The position numbers and the translations under genes are program-made. A model generated the notes under the pieces. It ran no database searches. It was not told the origin of the DNA and saw only the letters and a list, made by a program, of their open reading frames with translations. A stretch of 64,000 bases of DNA from Comamonadaceae bacterium (GTDB lineage: Bacteria; Pseudomonadota; Gammaproteobacteria; Burkholderiales; Burkholderiaceae_C). Shown here piece after piece: positions 25,418 through 34,117 of the stretch; positions within the stretch are counted from its first letter, which is position 1; each line of letters starts with the position of its first letter. The stretch spans positions 124,001 to 188,000 of the forward strand of contig JAIYBZ010000029.1 of assembly GCA_027488255.1 (NCBI GenBank). Direction: 5' to 3'.

Positions 25418-26593
25418 TCAGTCGTCGCGGGCCTGCTGGCCTTGTTCTTTGGCCAATTGCCACTGCGCTTTCAACCAGCGCTTCCATTCGGCGTCGCTTT
25501 GAACACACCTTAGATCATCGGCCAAAAGATCGGCCACTTGGCGCTGCTCTGCCTGCACGCGCTGCAAAGACCGGGTCAACAGCGCCTCGTCATCGCTGGC
25601 CCGAACAGGCACACACAGCTCGCGGCTCAAGCGGTGTTGCAGGTGGTCCAAATCGTCTTCTAGTGCAGCCAATTGCTCTTTCAACAATTCGGCCATGGCC
25701 CGCCATTTCGCATCAGAGTCGGCACCGGTCGGCGCGGCCGACAGGCCCTGACGCAAAGCTTGCCATTGCAAGCGCATCAAGGTGGTCAGGTCGTTCTTTT
25801 CATACGCCGCATTGACCTCACTCATGAGCCCCGTCTTGTGCACGCGCTCGGCCTCGTCTGAGGCGCGGTCGGGGTGCAGCGCACGGGCCAGTTGGCGATA
25901 CAAGGTGCGAAGCGTGCTCTTGGCATCGGTGACAGGAGCTGCGGCGGCGGCATCACCCGGGCCCGTGGCCGCGCTTTTCTTTTGCGCTTTTCGGGCCGCG
26001 CGTTTGGCCGCTTTGCGTTCATCGGCCGCCTGTTGTTGGCGTTGCCACTGGCGCATGCCCGCGGCCAGCATCTCATCGGGTGTTTGATATTGACTCGGCT
26101 TTTCAATCGCTTGGCCCAGCGCCTCTTCCAAGCGAGCCCGCACGCGCTCTGCGGCCTCGGCCTGCGCCTGGGCTTCTTCTTGCACCTCTTCTTCGCTCAC
26201 ATACAAATCAAGCAAGGCCTTCACTTGGGGGTCGGGGGATTGAGCCGAATCGGTCAACTCGGCCAACAAGGCGCGCACCTTGCCACGCGCCATGCGCTGG
26301 TGTTGGGCCGTCAGCGTCTCTGACTGCAATCGGTCATGCAACACAAACAACAGCGTTTTGCGATTTTTTTGGGCCTTTTGCACCGCCTCACCCAAGAGGT
26401 TCAGGTGCGCCAGCCGATGCCGGTCGGACCAAGCCTCCAGCCGCTGAATTTGGCCCGTCAGCGCATCGATGCGGGCCAACAGCTCGTTGAACCGGCGCTG
26501 CGCAGGGCTCAATGGGGCTTCTGCAGCAGGCTGGACGGCCAAGGCCGACAGCGAAAACGCCGCTTCGGCAGCGGTCTGGGGAACAGGGGTCAT
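25418..26593 (-). CDS. J-domain-containing protein with long charged helical N-terminus
   Basis: 391 aa if the ATG at 26593 is used; a GTG at 26644 would add 17 residues, and neither has a clear ribosome site. A divergent J-domain appears at about residues 210-265 with the essential HPD intact (TLYRQLARALHPDRASDEAERVHK), so it can probably stimulate an Hsp70 ATPase. The rest is Ala/Gln/Glu/Arg-rich and should be helical or coiled-coil, including RKAAKRAARKAQKK. Not DnaJ itself, since Gly/Phe and zinc-finger regions are missing. Client unknown. Divergent from the radical SAM gene. Confidence 0.75.
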   Translation of the reverse strand: MTPVPQTAAEAAFSLSALAVQPAAEAPLSPAQRRFNELLARIDALTGQIQRLEAWSDRHRLAHLNLLGEAVQKAQKNRKTLLFVLHDRLQSETLTAQHQRMARGKVRALLAELTDSAQSPDPQVKALLDLYVSEEEVQEEAQAQAEAAERVRARLEEALGQAIEKPSQYQTPDEMLAAGMRQWQRQQQAADERKAAKRAARKAQKKSAATGPGDAAAAAPVTDAKSTLRTLYRQLARALHPDRASDEAERVHKTGLMSEVNAAYEKNDLTTLMRLQWQALRQGLSAAPTGADSDAKWRAMAELLKEQLAALEDDLDHLQHRLSRELCVPVRASDDEALLTRSLQRVQAEQRQVADLLADDLRCVQSDAEWKRWLKAQWQLAKEQGQQARDD

Positions 26594-26699
26594 CGGTAAA
26601 AACGAATCAGAGAAAATGCGTGGCCCAGTCACCACCGGGGCCACTGGATATTAATGCCCGTTGATAATCCCCCCTCATGACCCGTCTCGCCCCCGCCTG

Positions 26700-28625
26700 A
26701 TGTCCCGCCCTGCCCCGTTCAAAGTGCTCAGCCTCATCCCGCCGATGACGCAGCTGAACACGCCCTACCCGTCCACCGCCTACCTGACGGGTTTTTTGCG
26801 TTCGCGGGGCATCGATGCGGTGCAAGAAGATTTGGCGCTGGCCACGGTGCTGGCCTTGCTCAACCGCTCGGGCATGAGCGCATTGCGCGATGCCGCCCTG
26901 GCTTTGCCAGTAGAAGACCGTTCGGGTCCGGTCAATTTTTTCCTGGACCATTTCGCGTCCTATGCCGCCACCATCGAGCCCGTCATCGCCTTTTTGCAAG
27001 GCCGCGACAGCACCCTCAGCCACCGCATTGCAAGCCGGGGCTTTTTGCCCGAAGGACCGCGCTTTGCCGCACTGGACGCCTACGACGACGAGGGCACGGG
27101 CGACCCGATCGGCTGGGCATTTGGCGCGCTGGGACAAACCGACCGCGCCCGTCACTTGGCCACGCTGTACCTGAACGATGTGGCCGATGTGCTGCGCGAT
27201 GCGGTCGATGAAGGCTTTGAGTTTGTCCGCTACGCCGAACGCTTGGCCGCAAGCCAACCCCACTTTGACGCATTGGCCGAGGCCTTGGCCCGGCCCCCGC
27301 ACTTGATCGACACCACCCTCGAAGACTTGGCCTTGCAAGCCATGGCCCGCCACCAACCGCAGTTGGTGTTGTTGTCGGTGCCGTTTCCGGGCTCGGTGTA
27401 TGCGGCGTTTCGCATCGCCCAGTGCATCAAACGCGCGCACCCCGAGGTGCGCATTGGCTTGGGCGGCGGCTTTGTCAACACCGAATTGCGCGAGTTGAAA
27501 GACGCGCGTGTGTTTGACCATGTGGACTTCGTCACGCTGGACGGCGGCGAACGCCCGCTGCTCAGCCTGATCGAACACCTGCAAGGCCAGCGCAGTGCGC
27601 AACGGCTGCAACGCACCTTTGTGCGCAACGCCTTGGGCGAGGTGCAGTACCTCAACATGGCCGAGCCCGACATCGCCTTTGAAGAGGTGGGCACGCCCAC
27701 TTGGGACGGCCTGCCGCTGCACCGCTATTTGTCGCTGTTGGACATGCTCAACCCCATGAACCGTTTGTGGAGCGATGGGCGCTGGAACAAGCTGACCGTG
27801 GCGCACGGTTGCTACTGGAAAAAATGCAGTTTTTGCGACGTCAGCCTCGACTACATCAGCCGTTACGAGACCGCGCAAGCCAGCACCTTGGTCGACCGCA
27901 TCGAACAGATCGTGGCCGAAACTGGCCAAACCGGCTTTCACTTTGTGGACGAAGCCGCACCGCCCAAAGCCCTCAAAGCACTGGCCGAAGAACTGCTGCG
28001 CCGGGGCGTGCAAATTTCGTGGTGGGGCAACATTCGGTTTGAAAAAACCTTCACACCCGAGTTGTGCGAGCTGCTGGCGCAAAGCGGTTGCATCGCCATG
28101 TCAGGCGGCTTAGAGGTGGCCTCTGACCGGCTGCTGCAGCTCATGAAAAAAGGCGTTTCGGTGGAGCAAGTGGCGCAGGTCACCAAAGGGTTTGCCGATG
28201 CCGGGGTGTTGGTGCATGCCTACTTGATGTACGGCTTTCCGACGCAAACCGTGCAAGACACCGTGGATGCGCTGGAGTATGTCCGCCAGCTGTTTGAAAA
28301 CGGCTGCATTCACAGCGGCTTTTTCCACCGCTTTGTGTGCACCGTGCACTCGCCCGTGGGCCTGCAGCCCGAGGCCTATGGCGTCACGCTGTTGCCCTTG
28401 CCCGAAGGCCGCTTTGCCAAAAACGACGTGGGCTTTGTCGACCCCACGCCCATGCCACCGGGCGTGGACCACGACCTGCTCGGCCAAGGCCTGAAAAAAG
28501 CCATTTACAACTTCATGCACGGCGTGGGCGTCGAGGCCGATGTGCGCCAGTGGTTTGATTTGCCCAAAGGGCAATGTCCCAAGCCCACGGTGCCGCGCCA
28601 CAAAATCGCCAAGGCACTGGGCTGA
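26700..28625 (+). CDS. Radical SAM protein, B12-binding-domain type
   Basis: 641 aa from ATG 26700; the TTG-initiated extension at 26661 is less likely. The N-terminal half includes a Rossmann-like stretch (QPQLVLLSVPFPGSVYAAFRIAQCIKRAHP and IGLGGGFVNTEL, about residues 220-270) typical of B12-binding radical SAM proteins. The radical SAM barrel begins at about 375 with CYWKKCSFC, a CX4CX2C variant of the CX3CX2C cluster motif. FHFVDEAAPPKALK and MSGGLEVASDRLLQLMKKGVS follow the usual Elp3/MiaB-like core. No RiPP precursor or partner is recognisable nearby, so the substrate is unknown. Confidence 0.82.
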   Translation: MSRPAPFKVLSLIPPMTQLNTPYPSTAYLTGFLRSRGIDAVQEDLALATVLALLNRSGMSALRDAALALPVEDRSGPVNFFLDHFASYAATIEPVIAFLQGRDSTLSHRIASRGFLPEGPRFAALDAYDDEGTGDPIGWAFGALGQTDRARHLATLYLNDVADVLRDAVDEGFEFVRYAERLAASQPHFDALAEALARPPHLIDTTLEDLALQAMARHQPQLVLLSVPFPGSVYAAFRIAQCIKRAHPEVRIGLGGGFVNTELRELKDARVFDHVDFVTLDGGERPLLSLIEHLQGQRSAQRLQRTFVRNALGEVQYLNMAEPDIAFEEVGTPTWDGLPLHRYLSLLDMLNPMNRLWSDGRWNKLTVAHGCYWKKCSFCDVSLDYISRYETAQASTLVDRIEQIVAETGQTGFHFVDEAAPPKALKALAEELLRRGVQISWWGNIRFEKTFTPELCELLAQSGCIAMSGGLEVASDRLLQLMKKGVSVEQVAQVTKGFADAGVLVHAYLMYGFPTQTVQDTVDALEYVRQLFENGCIHSGFFHRFVCTVHSPVGLQPEAYGVTLLPLPEGRFAKNDVGFVDPTPMPPGVDHDLLGQGLKKAIYNFMHGVGVEADVRQWFDLPKGQCPKPTVPRHKIAKALG

Positions 28626-28680
28626 CAGCGCGGGGCCCAAGCCTCGCGCGCACTCCACTCAATAGGCACGCACCAGGCAC

Positions 28681-29379
28681 TCACCAAGGAATGGACTGCC
28701 CTTGGTGGTCGACAAATTGCGCGCGCCCAGTGGGCTGCAGCGCATTCAATGCCTGCAACAGACGCTGCGCCGAGACTGCTGGCGGCAGAGCCTCTTCGCC
28801 CACAAAGGGCCGGCTCAAGTCCGATTGCACCGTGCCCGGCTGCAAGGCCGCCACCACCGCCAAGGGTCTGCGCCGAGCCACCTCGATGGCCGTGGTTTGC
28901 AGCAGCATATTGAGCGCCGCTTTGGCTGCGCGGTAACCATACCAACCACCCTTGCGGTTGTCCTCGATGCTGCCCACCCGCGCCGACAACTTGCCCCAAA
29001 TGACCCGCTGGCCCGGGGCCAACAGAGGCACAAAATGTTTCAGCAGCAGCGCCGGGCCCACCGCGTTCAGGTGCAAGCTGGCCAGCAAGGGCTCGGCTCC
29101 GAGTTCGTCCAATCTTTTTTCAGGCCCCTGCCCGTTCACGGTGAGTGCACCGGTGGCATCCAGCACCAAATGAAAAGGACCGAGCGGTGCCAAGGCCTGC
29201 GCGCAAGCTTGAATGCTGGGCTCGTGCAACAGATCCAGCCCCGGTTGGCTTTGGCGTGAAATCCCCAGCACCTGGCCGCAGCGCGAGTCTTGCTGCAGTT
29301 GTTGCACCAGTGCTTGGCCAATGGCGCCGCTGGCCCCGATCACCAAGGCAGAAAAGGGGTCAGGCAAGGAATCCATCAT
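28681..29379 (-). CDS. Short-chain dehydrogenase/reductase
   Basis: 232 aa from the ATG at 29379; a TTG at 29388 is possible. The cofactor loop is ALVIGASGAIGQALV (about residues 11-25). The catalytic YGYRAAKAAL (YxxxK) is at about 165-174, preceded by a serine in KLSARVGSI. QPGTVQSDLSRPF is the usual SDR C-terminal loop. Resembles C-factor/CsgA-like SDRs, whose substrates are poorly known. It ends a minus-strand operon with an FGE-like gene 10 bases upstream. Confidence 0.88.
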   Translation of the reverse strand: MMDSLPDPFSALVIGASGAIGQALVQQLQQDSRCGQVLGISRQSQPGLDLLHEPSIQACAQALAPLGPFHLVLDATGALTVNGQGPEKRLDELGAEPLLASLHLNAVGPALLLKHFVPLLAPGQRVIWGKLSARVGSIEDNRKGGWYGYRAAKAALNMLLQTTAIEVARRRPLAVVAALQPGTVQSDLSRPFVGEEALPPAVSAQRLLQALNALQPTGRAQFVDHQGQSIPW

Positions 29380-29388
29380 GGCGAGCAA

Positions 29389-30204
29389 TCAAGACGAAGA
29401 GGCGCCGGCCCCGGTGGGTGCGCGGTCGTAGGCACAGCGAAAGCCGATGTACACCGCATAAAAATCGGCGGGCTTGTAGGCCTGCACATCGGCCTTCATG
29501 TTGAAGGCGCCGTACCACCAAGACCCGCCCACTGTGCGGCGTTCTTGTCCTCGTGCATCGCTGGTCCACTCCCACACATTGGCCCCCATGTCGTACAGGC
29601 CATTCACGCCGGCTCGGGTGGCGCGAGCGGGTGCAGCGCGGGGCCACGGGTCGGGGTCGCTGGTGTTGGCGCCTTGGGGCGAGTCGCCGGTGGTCCAGGG
29701 GTAAGTGCGGCCATTCACCCAAGGCGCAGGCGGGTTCTGACGCATTTCGGTGAAGCCCGCTTTTTGCCATTCGGCGCCGGTTGGCAAACGGCCTCCCGCC
29801 CACTGGCAATAGGCTTGGGCCTCGGCATAGTCCAAATGCACCGCCGGCAGGTCTGGGCTGGCCGGCACGCCATCGGGTTGGCGCCACGTCCAGCCCCGAC
29901 GGCGCTCCCAGCCGGCCCCATACTCAAAACCGCCGCCTTCTTTTTCAGCGCGGGTCACGGTTTGGGTGGCGCGCACATAGCGCTCAAACTGGCCGATGGT
30001 GACCTCGGTGCGGTCCAACCACCATCCTCCCAAGGCCACCACATCCCGTGCGGGCCCCTGAGATTTTGTGGGCGCAGGTGTTTGCGCTTGTGTCTGCGCT
30101 TGAACTTGAGCTTGAACTGGAGCTTGCATCAGCAAGACCAGCCATGCGCCCAGCGCCACCAAAGCCAAGCCCCGGTGGGACAACCCCAACATTTTGCGCA
30201 TCAT
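29389..30204 (-). CDS. FGE-sulfatase (SUMF1/EgtB-like) domain protein, exported
   Basis: 271 aa with a signal peptide (GLALVALGAWLVLLMQAPVQA, about residues 12-32) and then a Gln/Ala/Thr repeat (QVQAQTQAQTPAP). The FGE-type fold is shown by WWLDRTEVTIGQFERYV, GGRLPTGAEWQKAGF, GLYDMGANVWEWTSD, GGSWWYGA and GFRCAYD. The active-site cysteine pair of formylglycine-generating enzymes is not evident, so it may be a non-catalytic or differently acting member. No sulfatase is nearby. Start overlaps the stop of the DCC gene (ATGA). Confidence 0.82.
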   Translation of the reverse strand: MMRKMLGLSHRGLALVALGAWLVLLMQAPVQAQVQAQTQAQTPAPTKSQGPARDVVALGGWWLDRTEVTIGQFERYVRATQTVTRAEKEGGGFEYGAGWERRRGWTWRQPDGVPASPDLPAVHLDYAEAQAYCQWAGGRLPTGAEWQKAGFTEMRQNPPAPWVNGRTYPWTTGDSPQGANTSDPDPWPRAAPARATRAGVNGLYDMGANVWEWTSDARGQERRTVGGSWWYGAFNMKADVQAYKPADFYAVYIGFRCAYDRAPTGAGASSS

Positions 30205-30587
30205 GGTGCCCCCTCCCCCAAACTCCGGCGCACGGCTTTTTGCAAGGCCGGTCGCAGCGGCAAAAACACGCGGTACGCCCCTTCAAACAACCACGACAAC
30301 GGCGGCCAAGCCGACAACCAGCCCAGCCAGCGCCAGCCCGGAAAAACGCGCCACATTTTGGAAAAAGCCGCCGCGCCACTGAACAAGCGCCCTTCAGGGT
30401 CGCGCACATGAAAGCGCGCCATTGCGGCCGCACAGCTCAAGCCCGGGGCCAACTCAGCGCCTGCGCTGACATCCACCCATTCGATCGACGGGGCTTGCGG
30501 CAAGCGCCGATAGAGGGCGATTTCGCGCTGGCAAAGGGGGCACGAGCCATCAAAGTAAACCGTCAACAGCGGCCATTGCGCGCTCAT
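30201..30587 (-). CDS. DCC-family thiol-disulfide oxidoreductase-like protein
   Basis: 128 aa from the ATG at 30587; the 201-aa ORF in the track extends into the histidine-phosphatase gene in another frame. The DCC family signature is VYFDGSCPLCQREIALYRRLP (about residues 9-29) with the CPLC redox-like motif. The C-terminal half is Trp-rich and hydrophobic (WRVFPGWRWLGWLSAWPPLSWLFEGAYRVF). Function of the family is unknown but a thiol-disulfide role is presumed. Overlaps both neighbours by 4 bases (ATGA), so the operon is tightly coupled. Confidence 0.85.
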   Translation of the reverse strand: MSAQWPLLTVYFDGSCPLCQREIALYRRLPQAPSIEWVDVSAGAELAPGLSCAAAMARFHVRDPEGRLFSGAAAFSKMWRVFPGWRWLGWLSAWPPLSWLFEGAYRVFLPLRPALQKAVRRSLGEGAP

Positions 30588-31213
30588 ACCGCCAACCCTC
30601 CACGCGCCAGCAAACGCCCTTGGCGGTTCACCAAAAAACCTTCGCCCATAGACGGATACGCCCCGGTCAGTGCCGTCATATTGACTTGGTGCGTCACCCA
30701 CACCTCCATGCGGCCTTTGGGCAAGCCCTGCAAACGCTGGCGCAAAGCGGCTTGCTGTGCGGCGGCATCGCCTTGTCCTGCAAAGGTCGAGTTGAGGGCT
30801 GGCCAATCTTCAAATGCCCCAAAGGCCAGCCGCGCCGTGTCTTGGCAACGGCACCACTGGCTGCTGCGTACCGCATCGGGCTGCAGGCCGAGTTGCCGCA
30901 AAGCCAAGCCCAAATGGCGCGAGGCTTGCCGCCCTTCCTCACTCAAATTGCGCTGGGTGGGGCATTGCCCCAAGACAAAACCGGGCGGATCGCCCAAGCC
31001 GGGCTCGGTGGCGGCATGCCGAATGAGCAACACACCGCCCTCGCGCCGCCACTCACGGGCCAAGACCGCCAAGCCTTCACGGCCGCCCCACTCCACGACC
31101 TTGTCACTTGGGGCTTGGGCGGTGGCCGCACCAGACAGCAACACGCCTCCGGCGGCCGTGCCCATCGCGGTCAGGCCGAGCACCCAACGCCGGCGAGAAA
31201 TCAAGCGGGGCAT
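30584..31213 (-). CDS. Histidine phosphatase family protein, exported
   Basis: 209 aa. The N-terminus RRRWVLGLTAMGTAAGGVLLSGAATAQA is a twin-Arg-like or Sec signal with RRR before a hydrophobic stretch. The phosphatase motif LLIRHAATEPG (about residues 62-72) and second histidine WVTHQVNMTAL match the branch-2-like or SixA-like histidine phosphatases seen in proteobacterial periplasms. TQRNLSEEGRQASRHLGLAL is the usual helix after the active site. Substrate unknown. ATGA overlap with the DCC gene downstream; the FrnE-type gene lies 12 bases upstream. Confidence 0.85.
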   Translation of the reverse strand: MPRLISRRRWVLGLTAMGTAAGGVLLSGAATAQAPSDKVVEWGGREGLAVLAREWRREGGVLLIRHAATEPGLGDPPGFVLGQCPTQRNLSEEGRQASRHLGLALRQLGLQPDAVRSSQWCRCQDTARLAFGAFEDWPALNSTFAGQGDAAAQQAALRQRLQGLPKGRMEVWVTHQVNMTALTGAYPSMGEGFLVNRQGRLLARGGLAV

Positions 31214-31225
31214 ACTGCAGAGCCT

Positions 31226-31882
31226 TCAGGACACCTCGCCCGCAGCAATGCGGCGCAAGGCTTGTTCAAACACCGCCACGGGCTGACCGCCCGAGATCAG
31301 GTGCTTGTCGTTGATGATGATGGCGGGCACCGAACGGATGCCCGCTTGGCTGTAAAACTGCTGTCGCTGGCGCACCTCTGCGCTGTGGGCATCGCTGGCC
31401 AAGACGGCGCGCGCAGCCGCCTCGTCCAAGCCCGCAGCCTTTACGCAGGCCAGCAACACGCCGGGGTCTTCCATGCATTCGGCGCGGCCTTGGTAGGCCT
31501 CCAACAGGGCTTTTTTCAGGTCATGTTGGGCGCCCGCGCCTTGCCCTTCGGCCCAATGCAACAAGCGGTGCGCGTTGAAGGTGTTGTACACGCGGCCACG
31601 CCCACCGGGGTGAAACTGAAACCCCACTTCGGCCCCGCGCTGGGCAATGGTTTGGCGAATCTGGGCTTGTTGCTCGGGAGTAGAGCCGTATTTTTCGGTC
31701 AAGTGCTCGCCCAAATCTTGTCCGCCCGGGGGCATGTGCGGGTTGAGCTCAAAGGGCTGGAAATGCAACTCGGCCTGCACCTCGCCCTCCAAATGGGCCA
31801 GGGCTTTTTCTAGCGCGCCCAAACCCACGGCGCACCAGGGGCAGGCAATGTCTGAGACGAAATCGATTTTCAAGGGGGTCAT
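31226..31882 (-). CDS. DsbA-family oxidoreductase, FrnE-like
   Basis: 218 aa from the ATG at 31882; an ATG at 31897 is an alternative and the longer ORF-track start is unlikely. The thioredoxin-fold motif ACPWCAVG (CPWC) is at about residues 10-17, then FELNPHMPPGG, GRVYNTFNAHRLLHWA, and RSVPAIIINDKHLISGGQP, all typical of FrnE/polyketide-biosynthesis DsbA proteins. No signal peptide is evident, so it is probably cytoplasmic. It is the first gene of the minus-strand operon ending with the SDR. The 253 bases upstream hold the divergent start region for the YhgE/Pip gene, with no further gene seen. Confidence 0.9.
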   Translation of the reverse strand: MTPLKIDFVSDIACPWCAVGLGALEKALAHLEGEVQAELHFQPFELNPHMPPGGQDLGEHLTEKYGSTPEQQAQIRQTIAQRGAEVGFQFHPGGRGRVYNTFNAHRLLHWAEGQGAGAQHDLKKALLEAYQGRAECMEDPGVLLACVKAAGLDEAAARAVLASDAHSAEVRQRQQFYSQAGIRSVPAIIINDKHLISGGQPVAVFEQALRRIAAGEVS

Positions 31883-32135
31883 GTTGGGCTTTCGCATCAG
31901 CGGGGCGTCAACTTCAGGGTTTAGGCTTGTCCACTTTGAGGCTTGTATTCTCCCTGCGGCCACGCGTTTGCGATGGCGGTGCTGCAAAACACCCTGATGG
32001 CCAGAGGAAAAACCACCCATTTGCCCACCACAGCGCCCCTCAGCCCCTCGGTTTCAAGCAGCCAAACCCAACACCAAGGGGAATAAATAGCTTGGGCAGG
32101 CAAAATACACCCCTAGCGAAGCGTTACACCCCTCC

Positions 32136-34079
32136 ATGCGTCTCTTTTTTCAGGTCCTCCGTCAAGCACGTTCAATTGCCCGTATCGAAGCTGGCTTTTT
32201 CTTGCGCCGCGCCAAATTGATGGTGTCCATTGCCGTGGTGGCCCTCATCCCTTGCTTGTACAGCCTGATTTATTTGTCCAGCATTTGGGACCCTGCGGCC
32301 CACAGCCACGAGCTCAAAGTGGGCTTGGTCAATCTGGACCAAGGCCTGGTGTACCGAGACCAGCAGGTCAACGTGGGCCAAGAACTGAGCGACCTGCTCA
32401 AGTCGCAAGCCCGCTTTGACTACCAAGTGATGAACGACGAAGCCGCCGCGCGTGCCCAAGTGAAACAAGGCGCGCTGGCTTTTGCGCTGATCATTCCTCC
32501 CCACTTCAGTGCCAACGCGGTGCCGGGCGAGCAGGCGGGCGCAGGCCAACTGGTGGTGTTTGCATCACAGGGCAACCACATCGAGTCTGCCCGCATCGCA
32601 CAACAATTTGCGACCGAGCTGGGTCACAAAATGAACGAACGCCTGAACACCCGCCGGTGGTCGCTGGTCTTGATGAGCGCCGCGGGCTCAAAAGAAAGTG
32701 TCGTGCGTTTGCGTCAAGGCCTGTTGGAGTTGCACCAAGGTGCTATCGAGTTGAACAAAGGTGCCAACACGGCCATGGTGGCCGCCAAGTCGGTGCACTT
32801 GGGCGCACAAAACCTGAGCGTCAACGTGGGGCAGTTGACCGACAACTCCATCAAACTCGGTGCCGGCTTGCGACAAATAGAGGCTTCACGGCCCCGCAAC
32901 TCTGATTTGAGAAAACTCAACGAAGGTGCCGACAGCGTGGCCAATGGCATGACCGAATTGGGCCAAGGACTGAATAAACTCAAGACCGGCAATGAACAAC
33001 TGCTGGGCGCCGTGGCCACCTTCAAAGAGGAAGCCAGCAACTCCATGCTGATCAGCCCGAGCGTGGTGGACAACGTGACCCAGGTCTTGACGGGTCTGCA
33101 AAAACTCGACGCCGGTTTGCAAGTCACGATCGACAACGGTAAAAAACTCGAAACCGGCACCCGGCAGTTAAAGGACGGGGTCAACGGCCTCACCCAAGGT
33201 GTGGGCCAAATGAGCGCCGCCAACCGCGCCATGGTCACGCAATTTCCAGAAGACGCCAAGCTGGAGGCCCTGGACAAAGGCGCCGCGGCCTTGGCTTCGG
33301 GCGCCCACCAGTTGGCCCAAGGCAACGAGGCCCTCAGCCAAGGCAGCCGACGCTTGGAGTCGGGTTTGGCGTGGGTGGGCAAAGTCATCCCTGCCACCGA
33401 GCCCTTGCAAGAAGGCAGCCCCGAAGGCTTGGCCGACTCGGTGCGGCCGCGCTTTGAGATGGAGGCCTCGGTTGGCAAATACGGCATGGGTTTCATGGCC
33501 AATGTCTTGCCTGCGGCCATTTGGCTGGGCGCGGGCATTGCGGTGTTTTTTGTCAATTTGCGCTCTCAACCGGTGCACGCCAAGCTGTTTCGTCCGGCCG
33601 CGCAACTGATTGGCAAGTTGGCCTTGCCCGGGGCGCTGGTGGTCTTGCAGGGCTTGCTGATTTTGTTCACCGTGTTTGTGGTGTTGCAGATCGAGGTGGT
33701 GCACCCGCTGGCCTTTGTGTGCACCCTCTTGTGCGCGGGGCTGTCTTTTTTCTTCATCATCAGTGCGCTCACCCATTTCATGGGCGATGCCGGCAAAGCG
33801 CTGGCGATGGTGTTTTTGGCCATCCAAATCACCTCGTCCGGAGGCTTGATGCCGGTCGAACTGAGCGGCAGCTTTTTTGCCACCCTGAGCCCCTGGCTGC
33901 CCATCACGTGGCTCACCCACGCCATCAAGGCCTCGCTGTTTGGCGCCTTTGAAGGCCAGTGGCTGATGTCTTGGCTGCAGGTCTCGGGCATCGGCTTGTT
34001 GGCAGCGGCGGTCACCATGCACTGGGGCCGCTGGCGCTATGTTTCGGTGCGCCAGCTGCGGCCACAACTCGATTTGTGA
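32136..34079 (+). CDS. YhgE/Pip-type ABC-2-like membrane protein
   Basis: 647 aa. One N-terminal membrane helix (LMVSIAVVALIPCLYSLIYL, about 28-47) is followed by a large extracytoplasmic region (about 50-440). That region contains repeated coiled-coil-like LxxG blocks such as ELGQGLNKLKTGNEQLLGAVAT and QLKDGVNGLTQGVGQM. Five or six C-terminal membrane helices follow. This is the YhgE/Pip (phage-infection-protein) arrangement, better known from Gram-positive bacteria, where it is associated with type VII-like secretion or phage adsorption. Function here unknown. Convergent with the alpha/beta hydrolase gene downstream. Confidence 0.82.
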   Translation: MRLFFQVLRQARSIARIEAGFFLRRAKLMVSIAVVALIPCLYSLIYLSSIWDPAAHSHELKVGLVNLDQGLVYRDQQVNVGQELSDLLKSQARFDYQVMNDEAAARAQVKQGALAFALIIPPHFSANAVPGEQAGAGQLVVFASQGNHIESARIAQQFATELGHKMNERLNTRRWSLVLMSAAGSKESVVRLRQGLLELHQGAIELNKGANTAMVAAKSVHLGAQNLSVNVGQLTDNSIKLGAGLRQIEASRPRNSDLRKLNEGADSVANGMTELGQGLNKLKTGNEQLLGAVATFKEEASNSMLISPSVVDNVTQVLTGLQKLDAGLQVTIDNGKKLETGTRQLKDGVNGLTQGVGQMSAANRAMVTQFPEDAKLEALDKGAAALASGAHQLAQGNEALSQGSRRLESGLAWVGKVIPATEPLQEGSPEGLADSVRPRFEMEASVGKYGMGFMANVLPAAIWLGAGIAVFFVNLRSQPVHAKLFRPAAQLIGKLALPGALVVLQGLLILFTVFVVLQIEVVHPLAFVCTLLCAGLSFFFIISALTHFMGDAGKALAMVFLAIQITSSGGLMPVELSGSFFATLSPWLPITWLTHAIKASLFGAFEGQWLMSWLQVSGIGLLAAAVTMHWGRWRYVSVRQLRPQLDL

Positions 34080-34117
34080 ACAGCTGCAAGGCTGCGGGGC
34101 TTCAGGGCTTCAACACT

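Noticed and set aside
26607-28082. 491-aa minus-strand ORF
   Set aside because: Antisense shadow of the radical SAM gene, with no family signature.
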